DNA of 7,366 nucleotides from Clostridia bacterium. GTDB lineage: Bacteria; Bacillota; Clostridia; Oscillospirales; CAG-272. The notes below the pieces were generated by a model, which worked only from the letters and a program-made list of their open reading frames with translations, ran no database searches and was not told the DNA's origin. Each line of letters opens with the position of its first letter. Position 1 is the first letter of the stretch. The stretch spans positions 1 to 7,366 of the forward strand of contig JAFTHJ010000043.1 in assembly GCA_017457465.1 (NCBI GenBank), in the 5' to 3' direction. Below, one piece after another: positions 1 through 5,838 of the stretch. The translations under genes and the position numbers were made by a program.

Positions 1-90
1 CACTTGCAGACTACAAGTTTGATAGGTCGGAGGTGTAAGCACAGTAATGTGTTCAGCTGACCGATACTAATAGACCGAGGGCTTGGACTT
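1..90 (+). rRNA. 23S ribosomal RNA, 3' end (partial)
   Basis: This is the last ~90 bases of a large-subunit rRNA gene whose body lies left of the window. The stretch around 23-80 has the conserved end-of-23S pattern: a GATAGGTCGGAGGTGTAAGC block, then GACCGATACTAATAGACCGAGG. This matches the universal ACTAAT...CCG...GGCTT 3' terminus of bacterial 23S rRNA. Aligning from memory with the E. coli end (ACTAATGAACCGTGAGGCTTAACCTT, split here only by recall) places the mature 3' end near base 90, within a few bases. The exact end depends on pairing with the 23S 5' end, which is not visible. The 88 bases that follow hold no 5S rRNA before the terminator. Confidence 0.95.
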
Positions 91-178
91 AAATGTTCAA
101 ACGATTTTAATTACTTGGGTTTCGTATCCTTACTCCTAAAATGACTTTATTCGGCTTTCAGTGGGCATATATCACAGA

Positions 179-208
179 ATCCGTTGTTGGAAAACAACGG
201 ATTTTTTT
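179..208 (+). terminator. Intrinsic terminator of the rRNA transcript
   Basis: A perfect 10-bp stem (ATCCGTTGTT at 179-188 pairing with AACAACGGAT at 193-202) closes on a GGAA tetraloop and runs into seven T residues (202-208). It lies 88 bases after the inferred 23S end and just before the promoter of the next gene. It therefore most likely ends the rRNA operon and insulates the hydrolase genes from rRNA transcription. Confidence 0.9.
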
Positions 209-218
209 GTATTTAAGG

Positions 219-247
219 TTGATTTTGTTGGATTAATATGTTATAAT
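219..247 (+). promoter_or_regulatory. Housekeeping (sigma-A type) promoter for the SGNH hydrolase pair
   Basis: A consensus -10 hexamer TATAAT (242-247) is preceded by TG one base upstream (239-240), forming an extended -10. A -35 element TTGATT (219-224) matches TTGACA at four of six positions, with the optimal 17-bp spacer. The start codon at 279 lies 31 bases after the -10, leaving a short leader. The promoter begins 10 bases after the rRNA terminator and is the only good candidate for the following gene. Confidence 0.75.
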
Positions 248-278
248 TAGTCGAATTTCAAAAGAGAGGTGTTTTTAT

Positions 279-956
279 ATGAATCTTGAAGGAAAAGTTA
301 TCAATATTCTCGGTGACAGCATTACAGAGGGGTCCGGTGTGTCCGATATTGAAAATTGCAGATATGATAACCGTCTCAAGGCGCTGCTTGGACTCAAAGC
401 GGTGAATAATTACGGTATCGGCGGAACGCGTTTGGCGCATCAGACGATACCGAGCGAAAAGCCCAGGTATGACCAATGCTTCTGTGGTAGAGCTTATGAG
501 ATGGATAAGAACGCGGATGCAGTAGTCGTTTATGGCGGCGTCAATGATTATCTGCACGGAGACGCTCCGATAGGCTCTGAAGGCGACAAAACTCCTGCGA
601 CCTTTTATGGAGCGGTATATTTCCTTATGAATTTTCTAAAGGAAAATTACCCAGATAAGCCTATAGTCTTTATGACTCCCGCGCACTGCTACCGTGTTGA
701 TTACGGTCACGATTACGAGCCTTCAACTAACTATAAAAAGAAGCCCGACGCGCTTCCGCTCAAGGGATACGTTGATATTATAGAGCAGATGGGAGCTAAG
801 ATGGGAATACCTGTGCTTAATCTTTACGACAAGCTGGGCATTAACCCGAATGAGCCTGATGATAGCGCGAAATACACTACAGACGGCTTGCATTTCAATG
901 ATTTGGGACACGAATTTATTGCCGAGTTATTGGCGGATTTTTTGAAGACTATTTAA
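279..956 (+). CDS. SGNH/GDSL-family hydrolase, copy 1
   Basis: This 225-residue protein is a probable esterase or acyl hydrolase of the SGNH superfamily, which hydrolyses ester or acetyl groups with a Ser-His-Asp triad. All diagnostic blocks are visible: block I GDSITEG at residues 12-18 with nucleophile Ser14; block II GIGGTR at 46-51 with the oxyanion glycine; block III GGVND at 86-90 with Asn89; block V DGLH at 202-205 with Asp202 and His205. Length is typical of a single-domain member. No signal peptide or membrane segment is seen, so a cytoplasmic location is likely. The ATG at 279 has a good SD (GAGAGGTG, 264-271) at 7 bases. It is followed after 16 bases by a close paralogue, presumably co-transcribed. 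The substrate cannot be read from sequence; carbohydrate O-deacetylation, lipid or thioester hydrolysis are all possible for the family. Confidence 0.9.
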   Translation: MNLEGKVINILGDSITEGSGVSDIENCRYDNRLKALLGLKAVNNYGIGGTRLAHQTIPSEKPRYDQCFCGRAYEMDKNADAVVVYGGVNDYLHGDAPIGSEGDKTPATFYGAVYFLMNFLKENYPDKPIVFMTPAHCYRVDYGHDYEPSTNYKKKPDALPLKGYVDIIEQMGAKMGIPVLNLYDKLGINPNEPDDSAKYTTDGLHFNDLGHEFIAELLADFLKTI

Positions 957-972
957 AAGAGGGAGATTTGTT

Positions 973-1647
973 ATGAATTTAGAAGGAAGAATAGTAAATT
1001 TTCTCGGCGACAGTATTACCGAGGGTGTTGGAGTGTCAGATATAGCAAATTGTCGATACGATAACGTGCTGAAAAGAGAGCTTGGTCTCAAGGCGGTAAA
1101 TAACTACGGTATAAGCGGCACGAGAATTGCGTATCAGACATCTCCGAGCGGAAACGCGAGCTTTGATTTGTATTTCTGCGGAAGAGTATACAAGATGGAT
1201 AAAAACGCAGATGTGGTTGTTGTTTACGGCGGAACCAACGATTATCTTCACGGAGACGCTCCGATAGGCGCTGATGGTGACAAAACTCCCGCCACGTTTT
1301 ACGGCGCGGTATATTTCCTTATGAATTATCTGAAGCAAAACTATGCGGGAAAGACCATTGTGTTTATGACTCCCGCGCACTGCTGTGGTACTGACGGCCC
1401 CGATGCCTACGTTTCAAACAATCCGATAAAGCGTGAGGACGCTATGCCTATGAAAGGATACGTTGATATTATAGAGCGTATGGGAGTTAAGATGGGAATA
1501 CCCGTTCTTAATCTTTACGACAATCTGCGAATCAACCCCAACAATCCCGAGGATGCTGAAAAATATACGACCGACGGACTTCATTTTAACGACGACGGAC
1601 ATAAGGTTATCGCGGAGCTATTAGCCGATTTTTTGAAGGCGCTCTGA
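973..1647 (+). CDS. SGNH/GDSL-family hydrolase, copy 2 (tandem paralogue)
   Basis: This 224-residue second SGNH hydrolase is about 70% identical to its upstream neighbour by hand alignment, with one single-residue gap. Catalytic blocks are intact: GDSITEG at 12-18 (Ser14), GISGTR at 46-51, GGTND at 86-90 (Asn89), DGLH at 201-204 (Asp201, His204). Both copies therefore look active. The copies differ most at residues ~56-67 and ~137-158, between the catalytic blocks, where substrate-contacting loops often lie in this fold, so different substrates are possible. It has no signal peptide. Its own SD (GAGGGAG, 959-965) sits 7 bases before the ATG. The 16-base gap and lack of a terminator between the genes indicate one transcript from the promoter at 219-247, ending at 1668-1712. 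The pair most simply arose by tandem duplication. Confidence 0.9.
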   Translation: MNLEGRIVNFLGDSITEGVGVSDIANCRYDNVLKRELGLKAVNNYGISGTRIAYQTSPSGNASFDLYFCGRVYKMDKNADVVVVYGGTNDYLHGDAPIGADGDKTPATFYGAVYFLMNYLKQNYAGKTIVFMTPAHCCGTDGPDAYVSNNPIKREDAMPMKGYVDIIERMGVKMGIPVLNLYDNLRINPNNPEDAEKYTTDGLHFNDDGHKVIAELLADFLKAL

Positions 1648-1667
1648 CTTTTCTTATTATAAAAGAT

Positions 1668-1712
1668 AAAGCAAAACCGCAAGGATCATTCCTTGCGGTT
1701 TTGCTTTTTTTT
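1668..1712. terminator. Bidirectional intrinsic terminator between convergent genes
   Basis: A perfect 14-bp stem (1671-1684 with 1691-1704, GCAAAACCGCAAGG and its complement) closes on a 6-base loop. It is followed on the plus strand by eight T residues (1705-1712). On the minus strand the A-rich stretch at 1661-1670 supplies an interrupted U-rich tail. It lies 23 bases after the stop of the second hydrolase and 19 bases after the stop of the convergent minus-strand gene, so it very probably serves both. Confidence 0.9.
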
Positions 1713-1723
1713 ATTCTTTGGTA

Positions 1724-3508
1724 TCAGCCCGAGGATCCGTCTTCGTTTGTATCGTCAGAGGGAAGTGTGGGCGTATTGACGTTTTCGTTGTTCGGGGTGT
1801 TGTCGACATAATCATCGTCCTCTATTCCGTATATCGAGGTACATCCACTTGCGAGAAGCTTATAGGATTTACCTGTAGATGTGTAGTAGAGGTCGTAGGT
1901 TCCCAAATCGGGATCGGCAACGTAGGTGAACGTGCGCTTGAGGTTTTCGTCGATAAATATAGGCGAGGTCTTGACTTCGGAACGGTTGAATTCAGCAATT
2001 TCCTTGCCCGAGCCTTCCTCTGTCATATATGCCTTTGTGTCTTCGAGAATCTCAAAGTAGAGAATGTTGGAATATTTGTTCATAGAGATATTGGTAACAT
2101 CTCTTGCTATAGTCTGTCTCTTCTTTGAAGAAGCCTTGTAGAATCTCAAGGTGTCTTCCTCATCGATATAGTAGATGTTGTTTTTCTCTGTTATAACATA
2201 CTCTACAACACCCTCGGCAATTCTTTGAGGAGAACGGTTTTTATCGTCAAGGTCGATATAGTTGAGCACGTTATCAGACGTTACGAAGTAGAACATATCT
2301 CCGTCGGAATTGAGCTTACCGTTGTATTTGCTCAAGGACTGGGATTCGTACTTGCTGTCTATGCGGTAGGTGGCGCTGGTCAAACCGTTAAGGAATGTGT
2401 TCTCAACAACGATATCCTTCAGGGTGGAGAGACAAGCGATAGAGGGGTCTGCGATAAGGGGAACGCACTTTCCTGCGCCTATCTTATGAGACTCGTTCTT
2501 TTTCACATTGTATATGTAAGAGGTATAACCTGCCTCCGCAGAGCCTACAGTATAGATTATCTCGGTGCCCTTGACGTTTGCGTATGTGATTTCATCAAAT
2601 CCCGAGGTGATGTTGATTTTCTCGTTCTCGGTGTTGTCTCCCGTGGGGATAGCGTAGAGCTTTTTGCTTATGAAATCCTCGGAGGAGATGCCGTATGCGT
2701 ATACATATTTTCCGCCTGCCGAAACCTCAACGGGGTACATATTGTCAGCGTAGTCATCACTGAATCCGCCCTGAAAGAGGAAAAGGTCAAACTGATTTAT
2801 GTCATTTTTCTTTGCCTGTGTATATGCAACAGAGGAAGCATCGGGAGCGATAACAAAGTTACCCGCGGTAACGTTCTTCGTTATTCTTTCTTCGCTCTCG
2901 TCTGCGTACAGATAAACCGCAGCCTCGTCTCTGTAAACCACGCCGGGCTCAAACTCCGCAAGGGCAATTACATCGGTTATTGCGGTGGTGACTATCTGTG
3001 TCAGCTCTTTCTTCTCGAGGATGTATACATAATATCCCTCGGGAGTGCTCTCGATTACATATGCAAAGGAGTTGTCCGCCGCGGGAGTGACAGAAAGCTC
3101 GTTTTCAAATCCCGCACCTATGACCTCTCCGTTCATAGCCACATAATAGAGTCCGTCCTGCTCGTACGCGACAAAGGAATTGTTTTCCATCTTCATTCCG
3201 TTGCTGCTGCCCGATTTGCTGATTATAGCAGCGCCCACGATTATGATGAGGACAGCTGCGACCACACAAGCCGCGGCGATAAGCAGAGTTTTGAGGTTAA
3301 TCTCGAAGCCGCCCTTTTTCTTCTTGGGAGCTTTGGGTTCTCTCTTTGGTTCTCTGGTAGTCTGCGCTGTGTCGAACGCGTTAAAATCGTCTGTTTCGCT
3401 GTTTGCCGTATTGAAAGCCATTCCGTCATAGCGATTCTTCGCGGAATGGGTGTTTCGAGGCTCTGTTACGCCTGCGAAAGCCGGGCGATAATTATTCTTA
3501 AAAATCAT
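1724..3508 (-). CDS. Uncharacterised single-pass membrane protein, probable extracytoplasmic beta-propeller
   Basis: I do not recognise this 594-residue protein as a named family. Residues 1-72 are polar and probably disordered and cytoplasmic, ending in a basic stretch (KREPKAPKKKK, 55-65). One strong membrane segment follows at ~73-96 (TLLIAAACVVAAVLIII). Positive charges before it predict the C-terminal ~500 residues lie outside the membrane. That part has recurring beta-strand pairs with aromatic YxY patterns spaced 40-90 residues apart (for example 226-245, 317-335, 405-420, 445-459, 482-497, 527-546). This resembles blades of a WD40/TolB-like propeller, a fold inferred by eye only. Residues ~564-594 form an acidic, Asn/Thr/Ser-rich tail. 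No catalytic motif is seen. The ATG has an SD (GGAGGT, plus-strand 3515-3520) at 6 bases. It is transcribed away from spoIIIA; a role in sensing or envelope binding is speculation. Confidence 0.85.
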   Translation of the reverse strand: MIFKNNYRPAFAGVTEPRNTHSAKNRYDGMAFNTANSETDDFNAFDTAQTTREPKREPKAPKKKKGGFEINLKTLLIAAACVVAAVLIIIVGAAIISKSGSSNGMKMENNSFVAYEQDGLYYVAMNGEVIGAGFENELSVTPAADNSFAYVIESTPEGYYVYILEKKELTQIVTTAITDVIALAEFEPGVVYRDEAAVYLYADESEERITKNVTAGNFVIAPDASSVAYTQAKKNDINQFDLFLFQGGFSDDYADNMYPVEVSAGGKYVYAYGISSEDFISKKLYAIPTGDNTENEKINITSGFDEITYANVKGTEIIYTVGSAEAGYTSYIYNVKKNESHKIGAGKCVPLIADPSIACLSTLKDIVVENTFLNGLTSATYRIDSKYESQSLSKYNGKLNSDGDMFYFVTSDNVLNYIDLDDKNRSPQRIAEGVVEYVITEKNNIYYIDEEDTLRFYKASSKKRQTIARDVTNISMNKYSNILYFEILEDTKAYMTEEGSGKEIAEFNRSEVKTSPIFIDENLKRTFTYVADPDLGTYDLYYTSTGKSYKLLASGCTSIYGIEDDDYVDNTPNNENVNTPTLPSDDTNEDGSSG

Positions 3509-3548
3509 TTATTAACCTCCGACAGTTCATTTATACTTACTCGCAATA

Positions 3549-3577
3549 ATTTTACCATAATTATATTATATATACAA
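3549..3577 (-). promoter_or_regulatory. Candidate promoter of the minus-strand membrane protein gene
   Basis: Read on the minus strand, an extended -10 (TGGTAAAAT; hexamer at plus-strand 3549-3554, TG at 3556-3557) has a weak -35 TTGTAT (3572-3577) at 17 bp. The surrounding sequence is very AT-rich and offers other -10-like hexamers (TATAAT-type, around 3560-3570), so the exact start is uncertain. The position, ~40 bases before the start codon, is right for the only minus-strand gene nearby. Confidence 0.4.
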
Positions 3578-3725
3578 CAACACATTGTTAAAAAACTATG
3601 AATAATTTTTGAACATCACGAAAGACCACCACAATATGTTGTGTGCTTTTTTGGCGAAACTTGCCGTATTTTGGTTTTGGGCAATTTTTAAGTGTTAATT
3701 TTTAGCTTGAGGGAGGGACTTGTCT

Positions 3726-3757
3726 GTCATAAGCTTGGGCACTGGAAAATATACTTG
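3726..3757 (+). promoter_or_regulatory. Weak candidate sigma-E-type promoter for the spoIIIA operon
   Basis: The spoIIIA operon is transcribed by mother-cell sigma-E in Bacillus subtilis, so such a promoter is expected between 3509 and 3786. The best match I see by eye is GTCATAA (3726-3732) as a -35 resembling TCATATT, and TATACTTG (3750-3757) as a -10 sharing the ATAC core with CATACAnT, about 15-17 bases apart. Both elements deviate from consensus. It lies 30 bases before the first start codon, as expected. Treat it as a pointer rather than an established site. Confidence 0.25.
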
Positions 3758-3786
3758 TACAGAAAAGAGAAACAAAGTCTGAAAAA

Positions 3787-4752
3787 ATGGGGGTAAAGAT
3801 GGGGACGACTATTCTCAATCCAACGGTAAGGAATATATATCCCTCGGAGCTGGACCGCTTTTTACCTTCGGGGCTTGTAGCGGAAATAAGGCGTCTCGGC
3901 GGCTCACACGGGCGGATAGAGGAGATACGCTTACGGGCGGGAGGAAGATGTGCCCTTACTACCGACCGCGGCAATGTCTTTCTGAATACATCGGTTACAC
4001 TTGTCGAGCTTCAAGGGATACTTACGGCTATGTGCGGAAACTCTCTTTACGCTTACAGAGACACGATAAACAACGGATATATAACTCTGCGCGGAGGAAT
4101 AAGAGTCGGGCTTTGCGGAAGAGCGGCTACAGAGCTTGGCGGTGTGCTTGGGGTATACGATATATCCGCGCTGAATATAAGGATACCATCCCCGATTCGC
4201 TCTGTGGGGGAATGTATTTGCGGACTTATACGGCGGATGAAAAAGAGCGCGGGGGTGCTTGTTTACTCGCCTCCCGGAGTTGGAAAGACAACACTGCTTC
4301 GCTCTGTGGCATATAAGATGTCAAGCGGAGCTTCTCCGTGGAGGGTTGCGCTGATAGATACCCGAGGGGAGCTTGGGTGCTTTGATGAGATGAGAGGCGC
4401 GTCTATGGATGTGCTTTCGGGCTACCCGAAGGGAATTGGAATAGAGATTGCCGCGAGGACACTGAATGCCCAGCTTATGGTGTGCGATGAAATAGGCGGT
4501 GATGAGGAGGCGAGTGCCATAATATCGGCGCAGAATTGCGGAGTGCCACTCCTCGCGAGTGCTCACGGAGATACTATAGAGGGACTTTTGCGGCGTACTG
4601 AAATATACAGGCTTTCCCGCGCGGGAGTATTTGGCGCATACGTGCGCATAGAACGGCGCTCGGGGGGCGGCGAATATAAATATACCGTTACGGAGGCGGA
4701 GGAGGCGTATGCTCTTTTACAGAATAGTGGGCGCTCTGATTCTCGCGTTTAG
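3787..4752 (+). CDS. spoIIIAA: Stage III sporulation protein AA (SpoIIIAA), channel ATPase
   Basis: SpoIIIAA is a cytoplasmic, secretion-ATPase-like P-loop protein in the mother cell, thought to power the SpoIIIA-SpoIIQ channel to the forespore. The 321 residues (B. subtilis form ~307) show an N-terminal domain, a Walker A SPPGVGKTT at 161-169, a DTRGEL motif at 191-196 typical of this family, and a Walker B with LMVCDEIGG at 230-238. SAHGDT at 258-263 matches a conserved ASAH-type motif of related ATPases. Start choice is open. The ATG at 3787 has only a weak A-rich leader. An in-frame ATG at 3799 is preceded by GGGGGT (3789-3794), an SD variant pairing with one G-U, though only 4 bases away. 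Its 3' end overlaps spoIIIAB by 44 bases. It is the first gene of the operon. Confidence 0.95.
   Translation: MGVKMGTTILNPTVRNIYPSELDRFLPSGLVAEIRRLGGSHGRIEEIRLRAGGRCALTTDRGNVFLNTSVTLVELQGILTAMCGNSLYAYRDTINNGYITLRGGIRVGLCGRAATELGGVLGVYDISALNIRIPSPIRSVGECICGLIRRMKKSAGVLVYSPPGVGKTTLLRSVAYKMSSGASPWRVALIDTRGELGCFDEMRGASMDVLSGYPKGIGIEIAARTLNAQLMVCDEIGGDEEASAIISAQNCGVPLLASAHGDTIEGLLRRTEIYRLSRAGVFGAYVRIERRSGGGEYKYTVTEAEEAYALLQNSGRSDSRV
4698..4705 (+). promoter_or_regulatory. Ribosome binding site of spoIIIAB inside spoIIIAA
   Basis: GGAGGAGG lies 3-6 bases before the ATG at 4709, inside the codons for the C-terminal Glu/Ala-rich part of SpoIIIAA. It is the strongest SD in the operon, and it decides the spoIIIAB start and therefore the 44-base overlap. 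Confidence 0.75.
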
Positions 4753-5188
4753 CGGGTTTTATGCCTCTGTATCGATGAATTCGAGGCTTACAAATACCCT
4801 GAAGCAGACAGAGGCGATTATTACGCTTATGCTGTTTATACGCTCTCAAGTTGAATGCTTCGCGCTTCCGTCAAGTGAGATGATTGCGCTATGCGACAGA
4901 GCGCTGCTACGCGAGTGTGGCTTCGAGGGGGATGAGCCGCCAACTGATATTTGCGCACTTTTTGATAGCTTCGGGATAGCTGATTCCAAGACTGCTCAAC
5001 TTGCCCGAAGCTTCGCGGAGAGCTTCGGCAGATGCTATCGCGAGGAGCAGATAAAGGAGTGCGATTATTACATTGAATTGTTCAGAGACCGCAGACAAAT
5101 ACTTGCCGAGGCGCTTCCCGCAAAGAAAAGGGTAAATTCCACTCTTTGTATATCCTCGGCTATTGCTCTGATAATCCTGTTTTTGTGA
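4709..5188 (+). CDS. spoIIIAB: Stage III sporulation protein AB (SpoIIIAB)
   Basis: SpoIIIAB is a membrane component of the SpoIIIA channel, compared in the literature with GspF-type platform proteins, and probably partners the SpoIIIAA ATPase. The 159-residue protein (B. subtilis ~171) has a hydrophobic N-terminal helix (~5-20, IVGALILAFSGFYAS), a long helical soluble middle with the LKQTEAIITLMLFIRSQVEC stretch (31-50), and a hydrophobic C-terminal helix (~145-159) running to the last residue. This two-anchor layout is as known for the family. Identification rests on this architecture plus its place between clear spoIIIAA and spoIIIAC. The start is fixed by the adjacent GGAGGAGG. The first 44 bases are shared with spoIIIAA in another frame, suggesting coupled translation. 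A 40-base gap separates it from spoIIIAC. Confidence 0.9.
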   Translation: MLFYRIVGALILAFSGFYASVSMNSRLTNTLKQTEAIITLMLFIRSQVECFALPSSEMIALCDRALLRECGFEGDEPPTDICALFDSFGIADSKTAQLARSFAESFGRCYREEQIKECDYYIELFRDRRQILAEALPAKKRVNSTLCISSAIALIILFL

Positions 5189-5228
5189 GCGGCTCTTTTT
5201 GATACCAAGTGAAAGGATACTTAATTTT

Positions 5229-5423
5229 ATGGATGTCACGCTTATATTGAAGATTGCCGGTGTCGGTCTGCTTGTGTCGGCGGCGTCGGCGATTTTAAAT
5301 AAATCGGGCAAGGACGAGCAGGCTATGTTGGTGACGGTCGCGGGGATAATCGTCGTTATGCTTATGCTCGTGGGAGAGATAGGTGAGCTTGTGGATACCG
5401 TCCGTTCGGTGTTTGGACTGTGA
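5229..5423 (+). CDS. spoIIIAC: Stage III sporulation protein AC (SpoIIIAC)
   Basis: SpoIIIAC is a small membrane protein of the SpoIIIA channel. The 64-residue product (B. subtilis ~68) has two membrane segments (~4-24 and ~33-53) joined by a short polar loop (NKSGKDEQ, 24-31). The ILKIAGVGLLV stretch near the N-terminus resembles the IFQIAGVGIVV I recall from B. subtilis. I chose ATG 5229 because the alternative in-frame TTG at 5199 adds ten residues absent from the family and has no SD, whereas GAAAGGA (5211-5217) precedes 5229. The spacing of 11 bases is somewhat long. The stop codon is one base from the spoIIIAD start. Confidence 0.93.
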   Translation: MDVTLILKIAGVGLLVSAASAILNKSGKDEQAMLVTVAGIIVVMLMLVGEIGELVDTVRSVFGL

Positions 5424-5424
5424 T

Positions 5425-5820
5425 ATGAGCGGAGAGCTTATAAAAATATGCGCTCTCGCGGTGATAGGCGTTGCGGTGGGCGCACTGATAAAGGAGATTC
5501 GGAACGAGATAGCCTTCGCTATACGCGCCGCGGCGTGTGTTATGATATTTGGAATTCTGATAATAAGCGCCGAAGCCTTACTTGAGCAGATGCGAGGAGG
5601 ATGGCTTGGCGAGAGCGCCGAATATGCCGAGGTGACGGTAAGGGCGCTTGGGGTTGCGCTTCTGACGCATCTAACGACGGGGATATGTCGGGATTGCGGT
5701 GAGAGCGGTATTGCCTCGGGGGTGGAATTCGCGGGGAAGCTTGAGATACTTTTTCTATGTATTCCGCTTATAACCGAAATACTCGGATATGCCTCTCGGA
5801 TAATCTCGCTTGACGGATAG
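5425..5820 (+). CDS. spoIIIAD: Stage III sporulation protein AD (SpoIIIAD)
   Basis: SpoIIIAD is an integral membrane protein of the mother-cell SpoIIIA complex. From ATG 5425 it has 131 residues, matching the ~133 of B. subtilis. Membrane segments are seen at ~6-22, ~29-51, ~70-86 and ~106-121. The hydrophilic stretch CRDCGESGIASGVEFAGK (88-105) matches my memory of a conserved (R)DxGE...AS..E.AGK signature. A longer reading from GTG 5383 would add 14 residues that overlap spoIIIAC and look unlike the family. No good SD precedes 5425. The start follows the spoIIIAC TGA by one base, so termination-reinitiation coupling is likely. It is followed 18 bases later by spoIIIAE. Confidence 0.93.
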   Translation: MSGELIKICALAVIGVAVGALIKEIRNEIAFAIRAAACVMIFGILIISAEALLEQMRGGWLGESAEYAEVTVRALGVALLTHLTTGICRDCGESGIASGVEFAGKLEILFLCIPLITEILGYASRIISLDG

Positions 5821-5838
5821 CTTGAAAGGAAAGAGCTG

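Noticed and set aside
1718..2128. 136-codon plus-strand open frame
   Set aside because: It starts inside the terminator region, lies antisense to the C-terminal half of the membrane protein gene, has no SD, and is Val/Cys/Gly-rich like other shadow frames.
2225..3601. 458-codon open frame on the plus strand opposite the membrane protein gene
   Set aside because: It begins with TTG without an SD, is rich in Cys, Val, Ser and Arg with no domain-like pattern, and runs exactly antisense to a gene that has an SD, a membrane helix and a terminator. Codon bias of the true gene explains the missing stops.
3630..3652. Hairpin CACAA-TATG-TTGTG followed by a short T tract
   Set aside because: The stem has only five base pairs and is AT-rich, and no plus-strand gene precedes it that would need a terminator.
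3661..3689. TTGCC...GGCAA inverted repeat followed by five T residues
   Set aside because: A five-bp stem with a 14-base loop is within chance expectation, and there is no upstream plus-strand gene to terminate.
3948..4316. 122-codon plus-strand frame inside spoIIIAA
   Set aside because: It lies wholly within the Walker A-containing spoIIIAA frame and is Arg/Tyr/Ser-rich with no motif.
5199..5228. TTG start extending SpoIIIAC by ten residues
   Set aside because: There is no SD before 5199, and the added residues do not fit the family length.
5383..5424. GTG start extending SpoIIIAD by 14 residues
   Set aside because: It would overlap spoIIIAC, it lacks a proper SD, and the ATG at 5425 gives the expected family length.
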